64,000 bases of DNA from Shewanella sp. OMA3-2 (GCF_021513195.1 NZ_CP090974.1:2182001-2246000), one strand, 5' to 3'; positions 46,178 through 56,808 are shown, numbered from the stretch's first letter. Program-made: numbers and translations. Notes: a model not told the origin generated them from the letters alone.

Positions 46178-47377
46178 ATGAGTATCGAAATTAAGGTACC
46201 CGTATTACCAGAATCAGTTGCTGATGCAACTATTGCTACTTGGCATGTTAAACCTGGTGAGGCGGTCACTCGCGATCAAAACTTAGTTGATATCGAGACC
46301 GACAAAGTTGTTCTAGAAGTTGTTGCACCAGAAGACGGTTCAATTTCTGAATTATTATTTGAAGAAGGCGACACCGTTTTAGGTGAGCAAGTTATCGCAA
46401 GATTTGTTGCTGGCGCTGTGTCTGGACAAGAAGTGACTAAAGCTGAGGCGACTGCGCCTGCTGCTGAAGCTGCACCAGAGCCAACTTCTGACGAGTCAAA
46501 TGATGCATTAAGTCCATCAGTACGCCGTTTAATTGCTGAGCATAATCTTGATGCTGCAAAAATTAAAGGTACTGGTGTTGGCGGACGTATCACTAAAGAA
46601 GACGTAGAAGCATTTGCTAAATCAGCACCTGCTAGCAAACCAGCTGCAGTAGCGGCACCGGTTGCACCGTTAGAAGGTCGTAGCGAAAAACGCGTGCCTA
46701 TGACTCGTTTACGTAAAACGATCGCTAAGCGTTTGTTAGAAGCTAAAAATTCTACCGCTATGTTAACCACGTTTAACGAAGTTAACATGAAGCCAATTAT
46801 GGATATCCGTAAGCAATATCAAGATATCTTTGAAAAGCGCCACGGTATTCGTTTAGGCTTTATGTCTTTCTATATCAAAGCGGTAACTGAAGCGCTTAAG
46901 CGTTTCCCTGAAGTTAACGCATCAATTGATGGCGATGATATTGTTTATCACAACTATTTTGATATCAGCATTGCTGTATCAACGCCTCGTGGACTGGTAA
47001 CTCCAGTACTGCGTGACACAGATACGATGAACTTAGCTGAAATTGAAAAAGCGGTGCGTGAACTTGCTATCAAAGGTCGTGACGGTAAATTATCTGTTGC
47101 AGATATGACTGGCGGTAACTTTACCGTGACTAACGGCGGCGTGTTTGGCTCGTTAATGTCTACTCCGATTTTAAATCTGCCACAAAGCGCAATCTTAGGC
47201 ATGCATGCCATTAAAGATCGCCCAATGGCAGTCAATGGTCAGGTTGAAATCCTGCCAATGATGTACCTAGCACTCTCTTACGATCATCGTATTGTTGATG
47301 GCCGTGAGTCAGTTGGCTTCTTAGTTGCTATTAAAGACTTCTTAGAAGATCCAACTCGTCTGCTACTTGATCTATAA
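46178..47377 (+). CDS. sucB: Dihydrolipoyl succinyltransferase (E2)
   Basis: A 399-aa E2 subunit. One lipoyl domain (residues 1-75) has K43 in [11 protein letters not shown]. After an Ala/Pro/Glu linker, the peripheral subunit-binding domain reads [14 protein letters not shown] with [13 protein letters not shown]. The catalytic domain ends with [12 protein letters not shown], containing the acyltransferase His and Asp. It transfers the succinyl group to CoA. A hairpin follows before sucC. Confidence 0.97.
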   Translation: MSIEIKVPVLPESVADATIATWHVKPGEAVTRDQNLVDIETDKVVLEVVAPEDGSISELLFEEGDTVLGEQVIARFVAGAVSGQEVTKAEATAPAAEAAPEPTSDESNDALSPSVRRLIAEHNLDAAKIKGTGVGGRITKEDVEAFAKSAPASKPAAVAAPVAPLEGRSEKRVPMTRLRKTIAKRLLEAKNSTAMLTTFNEVNMKPIMDIRKQYQDIFEKRHGIRLGFMSFYIKAVTEALKRFPEVNASIDGDDIVYHNYFDISIAVSTPRGLVTPVLRDTDTMNLAEIEKAVRELAIKGRDGKLSVADMTGGNFTVTNGGVFGSLMSTPILNLPQSAILGMHAIKDRPMAVNGQVEILPMMYLALSYDHRIVDGRESVGFLVAIKDFLEDPTRLLLDL

Positions 47378-47400
47378 GTAGTTAGATAAACCCCTCGTCG

Positions 47401-47419
47401 CTGGCTCATATTGAGCCAG
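47401..47419 (+). other. Intercistronic hairpin between sucB and sucC
   Basis: CTGGCTCA (47401-47408), loop TAT, TGAGCCAG (47412-47419): a perfect 8-bp stem without a T tract. Likely an mRNA processing or stability element rather than a terminator. Confidence 0.5.
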
Positions 47420-47453
47420 TTGGATTTGATTAGAAGTATATGGATAGATCATC

Positions 47454-48620
47454 ATGAATTTGCATGAGTATCAGGCAAAATCTTTATTTGCCGAATATGG
47501 TTTACCAGTCTCTGAAGGCTTTGCATGTGATACCGCTCAAGAAGCAGTTGAAGCAGCTGGCCACATTGGCGGAAACTTATGGGTTGTTAAGTGTCAAGTA
47601 CACGCTGGCGGCCGTGGTAAAGCAGGTGGCGTTAAAGTTACCGGTAATAAAGACGAAATCAGAGCATTCGCTGAAAACTGGTTAGGTAAAAACTTAGTAA
47701 CGTACCAGACTGACGCCAAAGGTCAGCCAGTTGCTAAAATTCTAGTTGAAAGCTGTACTGACATTGCTAACGAATTGTACTTAGGTGCAGTTGTTGACCG
47801 TAGCACTCGTCGCGTTGTATTTATGGCGTCGACTGAAGGCGGAGTTGATATTGAGACTGTGGCTGAACATACGCCAGAGCTTATTCACACAGCTATCATT
47901 GATCCGTTAACAGGTCCTCAAGCTTTCCAAGCTCGTGATCTTGGCTTCAAGTTAGGTTTAAACCCAACTCAAATGAAGCAGTTCACTAAGATCTTTATGG
48001 GTCTGGCGAACATGTTTAACGACCACGATTTTGCGTTATTAGAAATCAACCCACTTGTTATCACCACTGAAGGCAATCTTCACTGTTTAGATGGCAAAAT
48101 TGGTATTGATGGCAACGCATTATATCGTCAGCCAAAAATCAAAGCGATGCACGATCCATCACAAGATGATGCTCGTGAAGCGCATGCTGCTAAATTTGAA
48201 TTAAACTATGTTGCTTTAGACGGTAACGTAGGTTGTATGGTTAACGGTGCCGGCCTAGCAATGGGTACAATGGACATCGTAAACTTACATGGCGGCAAGC
48301 CAGCTAACTTCTTAGACGTTGGCGGCGGAGCAACTAAAGAACGTGTTGCTGAAGCATTTAAAATCATTCTTTCTGACAGCAATGTTAAAGCAGTATTGGT
48401 TAATATCTTCGGTGGTATCGTACGTTGCGATATGATCGCTGAAGGTATTATCGGTGCAGTTAAAGAAGTTGGCGTTAAAGTGCCAGTGGTTGTTCGTCTT
48501 GAAGGTACTAACGCCGAATTAGGTCGTGAAGTATTGGCTAAGTCTGGTCTTGATATCATCGCGGCTACAAGTCTAACTGACGCGGCTGAGCAAGTTGTTA
48601 AAGCTGCGGAGGGCAAATAA
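47454..48620 (+). CDS. sucC: Succinyl-CoA synthetase beta subunit
   Basis: A 388-aa ATP-grasp subunit. [19 protein letters not shown] opens the protein; [17 protein letters not shown] binds nucleotide, ALLEINPLV coordinates metal, and [15 protein letters not shown] is conserved near the C-terminus. With SucD it makes ATP or GTP from succinyl-CoA. The stop overlaps the sucD ATG (TAATG), ensuring balanced synthesis. Confidence 0.97.
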   Translation: MNLHEYQAKSLFAEYGLPVSEGFACDTAQEAVEAAGHIGGNLWVVKCQVHAGGRGKAGGVKVTGNKDEIRAFAENWLGKNLVTYQTDAKGQPVAKILVESCTDIANELYLGAVVDRSTRRVVFMASTEGGVDIETVAEHTPELIHTAIIDPLTGPQAFQARDLGFKLGLNPTQMKQFTKIFMGLANMFNDHDFALLEINPLVITTEGNLHCLDGKIGIDGNALYRQPKIKAMHDPSQDDAREAHAAKFELNYVALDGNVGCMVNGAGLAMGTMDIVNLHGGKPANFLDVGGGATKERVAEAFKIILSDSNVKAVLVNIFGGIVRCDMIAEGIIGAVKEVGVKVPVVVRLEGTNAELGREVLAKSGLDIIAATSLTDAAEQVVKAAEGK

Positions 48621-49492
48621 TGTCTGTTTTAATTAACAAAGATACCAAGGTAATCTGTCAAGGATTTACTGGCGGTCAGGGTACTTTCCACTCTGAACAG
48701 GCGATTGCTTATGGCACGCAAATGGTTGGTGGTGTTTCTCCTGGAAAAGGTGGTCAAACTCACCTAGGTCTTCCAGTGTTTAACACTGTTAAAGATGCAG
48801 TAGCTCAAACAGGTGCAACTGCAACTGTTATCTACGTACCTGCACCATTTTGTAAAGATGCGATTCTTGAAGCAATCGATGCTGGCCTTGAGCTAATCGT
48901 TTGTATCACTGAAGGCATTCCAACACTTGATATGCTTCAAGTGAAAGTGAAGCTTGAAGAAACGGGCACTCGCATGATCGGTCCTAACTGCCCAGGTGTT
49001 ATCACGCCTGGTGAATGTAAGATTGGTATCATGCCTGGTCACATTCACTTACCAGGAAAAGTCGGTATTGTTTCTCGCTCAGGTACATTAACGTACGAAG
49101 CGGTTAAGCAAACTACTGACGAAGGTTTCGGCCAATCTACTTGTGTAGGTATCGGTGGTGACCCAATTCCTGGTACTAACTTCATCGACGTATTGGAAAT
49201 GTTCCAAAACGATCCACAGACTGAAGCGATTGTTATGATCGGTGAAATCGGTGGTAATGCTGAAGAAGAAGCGGCTGCTTATATCAAAGCACACGTGACT
49301 AAGCCTGTCGTATCTTACATTGCTGGTGTTACTGCACCAGAAGGTAAGCGTATGGGCCATGCTGGCGCAATTATCGCTGGCGGTAAAGGTACTGCTGAAG
49401 ACAAGTTTGCCGCTCTTGAAGCTGCAGGCGTGACTACAGTTCGCTCTTTAGCCGACATTGGTAAAGCATTGCGTACTCGTACTGGTTGGTAA
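48620..49492 (+). CDS. sucD: Succinyl-CoA synthetase alpha subunit
   Basis: A 290-aa subunit that binds CoA and carries the phosphohistidine. [16 protein letters not shown] is the CoA-binding start; [16 protein letters not shown] is conserved; the phosphorylated His lies in [14 protein letters not shown]. It is the last gene of the sdh-suc cluster and is followed by a clear terminator. Confidence 0.97.
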   Translation: MSVLINKDTKVICQGFTGGQGTFHSEQAIAYGTQMVGGVSPGKGGQTHLGLPVFNTVKDAVAQTGATATVIYVPAPFCKDAILEAIDAGLELIVCITEGIPTLDMLQVKVKLEETGTRMIGPNCPGVITPGECKIGIMPGHIHLPGKVGIVSRSGTLTYEAVKQTTDEGFGQSTCVGIGGDPIPGTNFIDVLEMFQNDPQTEAIVMIGEIGGNAEEEAAAYIKAHVTKPVVSYIAGVTAPEGKRMGHAGAIIAGGKGTAEDKFAALEAAGVTTVRSLADIGKALRTRTGW

Positions 49493-49512
49493 CTTCATTA
49501 CCTTACTAGTTT

Positions 49513-49536
49513 AAAAGGCGCTTAGGCGCCTTTTTT
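49513..49536 (+). terminator. Rho-independent terminator of the suc operon
   Basis: AAAAGGCGC (49513-49521), loop TTAG, GCGCCTTTT (49526-49534), with the T run continuing to 49536. Confidence 0.95.
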
Positions 49537-49577
49537 ATTGCTCGTTTCTAGTAGTGCTTCTTAAATCTCAGGTGTGT

Positions 49578-50504
49578 ATGTCTATTATCAGTATTATTTT
49601 TCCACTTATTTTTATGGTGATCTTAGGATATTCACTCACTCGGCTAGGCTTTTTTAACAAACAACAGATTGGTGGAATTAGCAAATTTACCTTTTATGTC
49701 AGTATTCCGGCTTTTTTATTTATTAATATGTTAGCTGCGCCCTTATCCCAAAGCATAGATGTTAAATCCCTACTGGCATTTTATCTTCCCGTATTAACAG
49801 TATTCGCCATAGGGTATCGACTTAATCGCCATTTTAGTCCGGTGAAATTGCAAGGATGCGATGCCAGTGCTGTTTTTGCTTTGGGTACCAGCTATTCAAA
49901 CACCGTATTGGTAGGTTTGCCTATCATCATTGCTGCCTTGGGCGAGGCAATGATAGGACAGGTATTTATGATAATTACTTTTCATAGTGCCACTTTATTT
50001 GCACTAACGTTTATTTTAGCCGCGCGCGGGAATGTTGAGGGTTTTTCATGGACTAACTTTAGCCGCACTATGTTACTTAATCCTGTGGTAATGAGCATAG
50101 GCTTAGGAATAGGTGCGAATGCGTTAAGTGTTCAATTAGGTGCTCAATTAGATGCCGGCTTAGCGTTATTAGCAAAACCGGCTCTTACCTGTGCCTTATT
50201 TGTATTAGGTGCCAATTTAACTTTTTACAAAATTGGTGATGATTGGCGACTGGCACTTGTTGCCAGTAGTCTTAAACTGCTATTACTGCCAGCCTTAGTG
50301 TATCTTATCGCGCGCTATGGTGTAGAAGTGGGCTCTGATCGTCTTATTATGTTGGTATTACTGAGTGCTTCTCCATTAGGAGTGAATGCATACCTTATCG
50401 CGACAGAGCTTAAGCAACATGAGTCGACGTTAGGCAGCACTGTGGTGTTATCGACGGTATTATCAGTGTTCAGTTTTAGTTTATGGCTCGCTTTCTTATT
50501 ATAA
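49578..50504 (+). CDS. AEC-family (auxin efflux carrier-like) transporter
   Basis: A 308-aa inner-membrane protein with about ten membrane segments. The AEC pattern shows in ILGYSLTRLGFF, ISKFTFYVSIPAFLFINML, the middle SYSNTVLVGLPI and the C-terminal LLSASPLGVNAYLIA. Bacterial members export or take up organic anions or amino acids; the substrate is unknown. ATG 49578 is preferred; a GTG at 49554 adds 8 residues. Confidence 0.85.
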   Translation: MSIISIIFPLIFMVILGYSLTRLGFFNKQQIGGISKFTFYVSIPAFLFINMLAAPLSQSIDVKSLLAFYLPVLTVFAIGYRLNRHFSPVKLQGCDASAVFALGTSYSNTVLVGLPIIIAALGEAMIGQVFMIITFHSATLFALTFILAARGNVEGFSWTNFSRTMLLNPVVMSIGLGIGANALSVQLGAQLDAGLALLAKPALTCALFVLGANLTFYKIGDDWRLALVASSLKLLLLPALVYLIARYGVEVGSDRLIMLVLLSASPLGVNAYLIATELKQHESTLGSTVVLSTVLSVFSFSLWLAFLL

Positions 50505-50544
50505 AGGACCGTTTTTTAATCGGCGGATACAAAAGGAAATTCAT

Positions 50545-50949
50545 TTGGCATTTAACGATATGTTCCGACTCAGTGCTCATGCTGTTATCACTAATGTGAA
50601 AGGACAGGTATTACAATTAAAAGCCACTTATGGTGATAAATGTTGGGGGTTACCTGGTGGCGCATTAGAGATAGGGGAAACAATTCATCAGGCGGTGATA
50701 CGTGAGTGTTTGGAGGAGTTAGGCTGTGATATTGAAATTGATTATCTTTCTGGAGTTTATTTTCACAGTGCTTATCAGTCACAGGTGTTTATCTTTAAGT
50801 GCAGTGTTAAGGATGCCACGGCAATAAAGTTAAGTGCAGAGCACAGTGAATATCAATACTTTGATTTTGCAGATTTATCTAAGGTGCAACAGATACGGAT
50901 CAAAGCTTGCTTCGATTTTACAGGACAAGTCGATAGCAAAGTGTTCTAA
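50545..50949 (+). CDS. Nudix hydrolase
   Basis: A 134-aa Nudix protein. The Nudix box is GGALEIGETIHQAVIRECLEELG, with the metal-binding REXXEE residues intact. It should hydrolyse a nucleoside diphosphate linked to another group; the substrate is unknown. The start TTG 50545 has AAAAGGAAA upstream; ATG 50560 is an alternative. It lies 40 bp after the transporter gene. Confidence 0.85.
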   Translation: MAFNDMFRLSAHAVITNVKGQVLQLKATYGDKCWGLPGGALEIGETIHQAVIRECLEELGCDIEIDYLSGVYFHSAYQSQVFIFKCSVKDATAIKLSAEHSEYQYFDFADLSKVQQIRIKACFDFTGQVDSKVF

Positions 50950-51170
50950 ACGCATTAACGATAATCTTCCCAATATGATGATATATATTCATTACCAGTC
51001 AAAAAATAACAGAAATATGCTTACAATAAAGATTACTTTTTATCATAAATCAAAAAAGCGTCAATTAATTTTGGGCTAGGGCACTAGATTAACGATTAAC
51101 ATTTTTTCAATACAGAGTATTATCATGGCATGACTATATTTTTTGATATGTACTACTTTGGGAGTGCACT

Positions 51171-51602
51171 ATGTTGAAGTTATTGAATATTTTTATTGTT
51201 TTTGCGGTTTTCATTTTTAACTCGTTTTATGCCAGTGCCAATGAATCTTTAATTAAGACCACTGAGGTTTCAGCGCAATCACATTCTGCTGCTGACGGCT
51301 ATTTTCATGTGTTCAGTTTAACTAATGACATGTCTGTAATTGTTGAAGAAGGTCGGTTAGAACCTAGATCGATTGGCAGTATCAGCGTGAAGTTATATCG
51401 TGATCTAGAAGTGGGTGATTTTATCGCTGGTATTACTTTCCCCCGTGATGGCACTATATCTAACGTCTCGATTTCAAATGATACTGACGTTCAGCAGCTA
51501 ACCATTACAACCGTTACCGCAGGCAGTGGACGTTATCAGTTAGAGCAGAAAGTGTGCATCACTGATACAGCACTACAGATGTGCGGAGTAAACCATGACT
51601 AA
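51171..51602 (+). CDS. Exported hypothetical protein coupled to a thiolase gene
   Basis: A 143-aa protein with a signal peptide (hydrophobic residues 4-20, then YASANES). The mature part is beta-rich and has two cysteines near the C-terminus (KVCITDTALQMCG). No family is recognised. Its stop overlaps the start of the next gene by 8 bp, so the two are translated together, though an exported protein and a cytoplasmic thiolase make an odd pair. Confidence 0.7.
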   Translation: MLKLLNIFIVFAVFIFNSFYASANESLIKTTEVSAQSHSAADGYFHVFSLTNDMSVIVEEGRLEPRSIGSISVKLYRDLEVGDFIAGITFPRDGTISNVSISNDTDVQQLTITTVTAGSGRYQLEQKVCITDTALQMCGVNHD

Positions 51603-52764
51603 AGTTGTGATTGCTGGTGTAGGTATGATGCCTTTTTGTAAGCCAGGGCAGCATCAGCCTTATCGTGTGATGGCCGCCAATGCGATTCATTTAGCCTTAG
51701 CCGACGCAGGCATCAATGCTAAGCAAATACAGCAGGCATTTGGGGCATATATTTATGGCGATAGTACCTGCGCACAACATGCCTTTTATGATGTTATTCA
51801 AAGTGGTATTCCTATTATTAATATCAATAATAATTGTTCTAGTGGATCTACCGCTTTGTACTTAGCTAGACAGGCAGTAATGTCTGGTGAAGTTGAGTGC
51901 GTATTAGCCTTTGGCTTTGAAGAAATGCAGCCTGGTGCGCTGGGTTCACATTGGCAAGACAGAGAAAGTCCGTTTACCCGGATTGAACCGGTGTTAAGTC
52001 AGTTTAATGCACCTGATGGGCCAATCGCCTTGCGTGCTTTTGGTGCCGCGGGTCGACATTATATGGATAAATATAATGTCACCTCTGACATATTTGCCAA
52101 GGTCGCGGTAAAGTCCCGCCGTCATGCAATGAACAACCCTTATGCTTTATTAAAAATGCCTTTATGTGCAGAGCAAGTATTAGCTGATAAGGTGATTTAC
52201 GATGGCTATTTAACTCGCCTTATGGCATGTCCTCCTACGTGTGGTGCGGCGGCTGTTATTGTCTGTAGTGATAAGTTTGCCCGCCAGCATGGGGTGAGCA
52301 CCAAGGTGAGAATTCTTGCGCAAGCAATGGCAACCGATAATCAAGATTCGTGGCAAGACCCAATTAATGCCGTCGGTCGAAGTATGACTCAAATGGCAGC
52401 AAAGCAAGTGTATAACACAGCAGGAATATCGCCATTGGATGTCGATGTGATTGAATTGCATGACTGCTTTACACCCAATGAAGTGATTACCTATGAGGCT
52501 TTGGGTTTATGTGCAGAAGGCGAGGCCGAAAGATTGATTACTCAAGGGAATAATACCTATGGCGGCCAGTTTGTTATTGGACCTTCAGGTGGCTTAATGT
52601 CTAAAGGTCATCCTATTGGCGCTACTGGATTAGCTCAATGTGCAGAGTTAGTCTGGCATTTACGCGGCGATGCTGGTAATCGTCAAGTGATTAATGCCTG
52701 GTTAGCATTACAGCACAATGTCGGACTTGGCGGTGCTGTAGTCGTTACCTTGTATGGCCACTAG
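51595..52764 (+). CDS. Thiolase-family lipid-transfer-like protein (SCP-x type)
   Basis: A 389-aa thiolase-superfamily protein of the SCP-x/lipid-transfer branch. The nucleophile is likely C81 in NNNCSSGSTALY. HDCFTPNEVI and GGLMSKGHPIGATGLAQ carry the catalytic His residues. Such enzymes cleave or transfer 3-oxoacyl-CoA, often in lipid or sterol catabolism; the substrate here is unknown. The start ATG 51595 overlaps the upstream gene. It is not flanked by other beta-oxidation genes. Confidence 0.85.
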   Translation: MTKVVIAGVGMMPFCKPGQHQPYRVMAANAIHLALADAGINAKQIQQAFGAYIYGDSTCAQHAFYDVIQSGIPIININNNCSSGSTALYLARQAVMSGEVECVLAFGFEEMQPGALGSHWQDRESPFTRIEPVLSQFNAPDGPIALRAFGAAGRHYMDKYNVTSDIFAKVAVKSRRHAMNNPYALLKMPLCAEQVLADKVIYDGYLTRLMACPPTCGAAAVIVCSDKFARQHGVSTKVRILAQAMATDNQDSWQDPINAVGRSMTQMAAKQVYNTAGISPLDVDVIELHDCFTPNEVITYEALGLCAEGEAERLITQGNNTYGGQFVIGPSGGLMSKGHPIGATGLAQCAELVWHLRGDAGNRQVINAWLALQHNVGLGGAVVVTLYGH

Positions 52765-52793
52765 CCAATTTTTAGAACAGAATAAACACGGCT

Positions 52794-53138
52794 CTAAACA
52801 AAGATATAAATGGCGAGTAGTGAGAACAATATCGTCATTAAACTTGCTTCTATGAGTCGCTGACTTTGTTGTAATTGTTTTCTTCCTTGCCTGAGCACTG
52901 TGACTAACCGTCGTTGATTATAGATCTTACAGGTTAGTAGGTCAGTTTGTGGGTCAACGAGTAATTTACATTGATATTTATGACCATCATTCAATAGGAT
53001 ATCGTGACAACTAAAGATCCCGAAATTGAACTTTTTCGAAACCACTTTACCATTTAACATCACTTTTTCCAGTCCACACCAATCGCTGGCTTGCATCTCA
53101 AAATTGTTTTGGTTTAAAAGATAATTAAACTTAATCAT
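52794..53138 (-). CDS. Hypothetical protein with a C-terminal membrane anchor
   Basis: A 114-aa protein. The N-terminal 85 residues are polar, with three cysteines (DWCGLEKV, FSCHDI, LTCKIY). A single hydrophobic helix ends the protein (LMTILFSLLAIYIFV), suggesting a tail anchor in the inner membrane. A basic stretch (LRQGRKQLQQSQR) precedes it. No family recognised. Confidence 0.6.
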   Translation of the reverse strand: MIKFNYLLNQNNFEMQASDWCGLEKVMLNGKVVSKKFNFGIFSCHDILLNDGHKYQCKLLVDPQTDLLTCKIYNQRRLVTVLRQGRKQLQQSQRLIEASLMTILFSLLAIYIFV

Positions 53139-53331
53139 GGCATCACCCCTGTCGTGCTGTAACTGTTGCGACTAGTACTAAGCTAAGCAGAGTAATATGA
53201 CATTTTCCAGTGTCAAAATATGAAGGTTTAAAATAAACATGCTAATTGGTTGGTGCCTAAATGAATTTTTATTTTAACTATATTTTCTTGCCAAAATGAC
53301 GGTTATACACTTATTTACGTTTGCGACTAAG

Positions 53332-53760
53332 CTAATTTAAATCGTTGTCACTGTAGCTTTTGAGTAAGTCTTTCCAAGTAATAATGCCAACTAATGTACC
53401 TGCTTCCAATACTGGTAAGCTGCCAATACCATGTTTAAGAATAATTTCACAAGCATGCTTAAGACGTGTATCTGGTGAGATAGTAATAGGATTGTGGCTC
53501 ATGACTTGGTGGACACGTTTATTGAGTGTTTCTGTGTCGCGGATAAGTTCAGCCGCCGTACCTAGGTTAGGGCTCAGGGCTTTTAACAAGTCTCGGTGTG
53601 ATAAAATGCCTTGCAGTTTGTCATTTTCATCAATGACCAGTAAATGGTGGAAACTGACATTGTCGAAAATGTGTTTTGCCACCGATAATCTATCATCCAT
53701 CGAAACGGTGACAATGCGTGTCGTCATAATATCGCGGACTAAAATCATTGCTGCTGACAT
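53332..53760 (-). CDS. Two-CBS-domain protein
   Basis: A 142-aa protein made of two CBS domains: VRDIMTTRIVTVSMDDRLSVAKHIF with LLVIDENDKLQGILSHRDLLKAL, then VHQVMSHNPITISPDTRLKHACEI with GTLVGIITWKDLLK. CBS pairs bind adenosine nucleotides and act as energy sensors. No fused domain is present, so it may act through a partner. ATG 53760 has GGAGAT upstream on the minus strand. Confidence 0.9.
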   Translation of the reverse strand: MSAAMILVRDIMTTRIVTVSMDDRLSVAKHIFDNVSFHHLLVIDENDKLQGILSHRDLLKALSPNLGTAAELIRDTETLNKRVHQVMSHNPITISPDTRLKHACEIILKHGIGSLPVLEAGTLVGIITWKDLLKSYSDNDLN

Positions 53761-53881
53761 ATTTATCTCCTATAACACGGCCGATAATAGAAATGTAAAC
53801 CGTATTACTTATGTATATCAGATAAAGTATAGTACAACAATGAGTTAGCTACATAATCCTAACAAGTAGTAAGGGTAAAGG

Positions 53882-55616
53882 TTATTTTGTTAAACCAAGG
53901 TATTTTTGTGCTTTAATCGGTTTAAGCTGATGAACATCAACCAGCACAAGGCCATCAATACAGTCACCAAACTCAGTATCAATGCCAAAGTCGATGAATT
54001 GCACGCCTTGGTCTTCACATAATTCGCCATACTGTTTAAATAAAGTCGGTACTGAAACACCCATGTTGGCTAATGTCCTTTTCAGAATTTTAAAATTGTC
54101 AGCGTACGTCTCACCATTAAACTGGTTATATAATTGATGTGACCGTTCATCGGTAAGCTGATAAGCGTTGTATGAGGTAGCGAGCATTGATTGGGTCGGG
54201 AATTGAGTTTTATAGAAATAAATAAGTAATTCTTTTGCGGGTTCAGGGTAGCTATTACTAATAGACACTGGGCCAAATAAGTAGCGGTATTGAGGGTTTT
54301 TAAGCAAAAAAGCACCTATCCCTTGCCATAAATACTCAAGGCTTCTTTTGCCCCAATATTTGGGCTGCACAAAGCTTCGACCTAGCTCTAATCCTTGTTC
54401 AAAATAAGGAGTGAACCAGGGATGATATTGAAATAGCGTTTGGCTATATAGTCCTGTGGTAGATGGTTCATCATAAATGTGCTTGGCACTGGCAAAGCGA
54501 TAAGCACCGACGATTTCTAAATCATCTTTATCCCATAATACTAGGTGCCAATAATCATTATCATATTTGTCGGTGTCTCTGCGCTTGCCAGTGCCTTCAC
54601 CTACAGCTCTAAAGGCTATTTCACGTAATCTGCCAATTTCACGCATAATGGCACTGCTGGCATCATGTTGATAAAGATAAATGATTTTATTGTCTGATGT
54701 GAGTCCAAGCTGTTCACATTGTTGTAATTCATGTTGCAAAGTGGTGCGAGACTCTGGGTGGGCAATCGCATTTTGAGTACTAAACAGTGGTGGTCTATTT
54801 TTACCGATACGGTAAAGATGATTTTTTAGCAGTTTAACCTGTGTTTTTAACGGAAAGTCATTATTAGCCACAGTTTCTTTAGCAATCAGTTGGCCGATAC
54901 GTACCGGCATCACTTGATTAATTTGGCGAAACATTTCTTTGACCAATAGTAATGTTGCCAATGGTTTATAAATCATTGACGCGCCATAAAAGGTTGCTGA
55001 ATTTTTCGCATCAACAAATATTGGTAGCAAGGGAGCATTACATGCCTTGGCCATTTTAACAAATCCACTTTGCCACAATAAATCAGTTACTCCGCTTGGG
55101 CGTAATCGAGACACTTCACCTGAGGGGAATATTAATAATGCACCTTCACGTTTCAGATGCTGGTGAATATCATCTACATTTTGCTTTGGGGTGCCACCAG
55201 TCATGTTTCTGACCGGTAATAAAATAGAGTGCAGCGGTTTGATGGCCATTAATAGTTCATTGGCGACCACTTTAATGTCTGGGCGAACTTTACTGATTAA
55301 CTTGATCAACGCAAGGGCGTCGAGGGAACCAATGGGGTGATTGGCATAAATAACTACACGGCCGTCAATCGGAATATTTTCAATTTCATTATTTGGTACG
55401 CTGTAACTAAAATTGAAGCTAGCCAATACCTGCTCAACAAAATCAACCCCTGGTTAAGTGTTTATATTGAGTTGCAATATCGTTACATTGCTGCTCATGT
55501 AAAAGATAGCGTAGCATGGCTTTGGTGGGCTTGGATAACCAAGGAAATTTAGCCAGTTGAGGCAAGTTTTTATCAACCATTTGATCGACAGTAAACATCA
55601 TTTCTGCTGACTTCAT
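53882..55616 (-). pseudogene. PlsC + GNAT acyltransferase (OlsF-like), apparent 5' frameshift
   Basis: The main frame (53882-55426, 514 aa from a TTG) has an acyltransferase domain with NHPIGSLDALAL and FPSGEVSR, then an OlsB/GNAT-like domain (EIVGAYRFASAKH, LELGRSFVQPKYWGKRSLEYLWQGIGAFL). OlsF-type enzymes make ornithine lipids. The true start is probably ATG 55616, which overlaps the upstream stop (TAATG) and has AAGAAGG. That frame reads MKSAEMMFTVDQMVDKN and ends at TGA 55445-55443. Removing one base near 55447-55451 joins it as KHLTGVDFVEQVLASF, a plausible continuation. It may be a mutation or a sequence error. Identity as ornithine-lipid synthase is likely but unproven. Confidence 0.78.
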
Positions 55617-56584
55617 TATGCTACCTTCTTATTGGGTTGTTTATGAGTTGAAGCGGTATGAAGTGTTAAAGGGGTTGCTGTGCCAATATTGTCGATAATC
55701 TGAGGGGTTTTAGTTTGTTCGTTCCATTTTAGTAACTGAAAGTCACCGGATAGGGTTTCAGCGATTAAGGTACAGTTTTCAACCCAATCCCCGTCGTTAG
55801 CATAAATAATTCTATGCTTCCCCTTATGATGAATTGACAGTTCTGGCTGATGAATATGGCCACAAATGACCATATCAACTTGCTGTTTTAAGGCAAATCG
55901 CAGCACGGCGTCTTTATAGCTATTAATGGCTTGTTGGGCTTTATTTACTCTGAGTTTTATGTAGCTGGCAAGTGACCAATAAGGGTAGCCAAGTTGGCTG
56001 CGTACACTATGAAGGTGTCGATTTAACCATAACAAAACATCGTATAAATGATCGCCTAGTTTGGCGTAAGTGCGGCTGACACAAACTTCAGAATCAAATT
56101 GATCGCCATGTAACATAAGGCAGCGTTTGCCGAGAATTGACTGATGAATATAACTGGGTGCGATTGTGATGCCACGAAAATGGCTATCAGTGTAAGATTT
56201 AAACATCTCATCGTGATTACCAGGGATATAAAATACTTGGGTGCCATTTTGCGCGAGTGCGAGTATTTTTGTTAATACGGCTTGATGGCTATCTGGCCAG
56301 TAAACCCGTTTTTTTAACGCCCATATATCGACTATGTCACCGACTAAGTATAAGTATTGGCATGAGTTGTTATTTAAAAAATCCAACAAAAACTCAGCTT
56401 TACAATCAATGCTGCCTAAATGAACATCAGACAGCCAAACGGCGTAAAATGACAGCTGTTCATCTAGTGCTTTATGCTCTCTATCATTTTCTTCATGAAG
56501 GTGTTGAGTTGATAGGTGAGATGTAAATGCAGAATTAGCAGATGCTTGCGAGACTTGTTTAAATAGTGCACTGATATTACCCAT
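55616..56584 (-). CDS. LpxH-like metallophosphoesterase
   Basis: A 322-aa calcineurin-type phosphoesterase. Metal-binding motifs appear in order: SDVHLGS, GDIVDIW, GNHDEM, LHGDQFD and GHIHQPE. It resembles UDP-2,3-diacylglucosamine hydrolases, but the N-terminal extension (about 50 residues, low complexity) and the neighbour make lipid or envelope modification more likely than the housekeeping LpxH. ATG 56584 with TTAGGCT upstream is chosen; a longer frame up to 56716 is improbable. It is coupled to the acyltransferase by TAATG. Confidence 0.8.
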   Translation of the reverse strand: MGNISALFKQVSQASANSAFTSHLSTQHLHEENDREHKALDEQLSFYAVWLSDVHLGSIDCKAEFLLDFLNNNSCQYLYLVGDIVDIWALKKRVYWPDSHQAVLTKILALAQNGTQVFYIPGNHDEMFKSYTDSHFRGITIAPSYIHQSILGKRCLMLHGDQFDSEVCVSRTYAKLGDHLYDVLLWLNRHLHSVRSQLGYPYWSLASYIKLRVNKAQQAINSYKDAVLRFALKQQVDMVICGHIHQPELSIHHKGKHRIIYANDGDWVENCTLIAETLSGDFQLLKWNEQTKTPQIIDNIGTATPLTLHTASTHKQPNKKVA

Positions 56585-56722
56585 TAGCCTAATCTCTACA
56601 AATAGTATTGCATTAAGATAACTAGAGCTTACTGAGGATAATTGACTAATTCGTGACGTAAATATTACATTTAGATGAAGCTTGCAACTTGCTTGTGAGT
56701 TAATTGGCTGGAACAAGCACTA

Positions 56723-56750
56723 AAAAGGGAAGCCTAGGCTTCCCTTTTTG
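56723..56750. terminator. Perfect palindromic terminator
   Basis: A-tract, GGGAAGCC, TAGG centre, GGCTTCCC, T-tract, forming a 28-bp palindrome with almost no loop. It lies downstream of the minus-strand leucine dehydrogenase gene and upstream of the phosphoesterase. Confidence 0.88.
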
Positions 56751-56808
56751 TTGATACTACTGATGCAGTGAAAAGCAGAGCCGTTAAACAGTCTTATTGC
56801 TCGCTGAT

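Noticed and set aside
46276..46788. 170-codon antisense frame inside sucB
   Set aside because: It mirrors the codon pattern of sucB, whose product is certain. Low-complexity Ala/Ser/Thr content is typical of a shadow.
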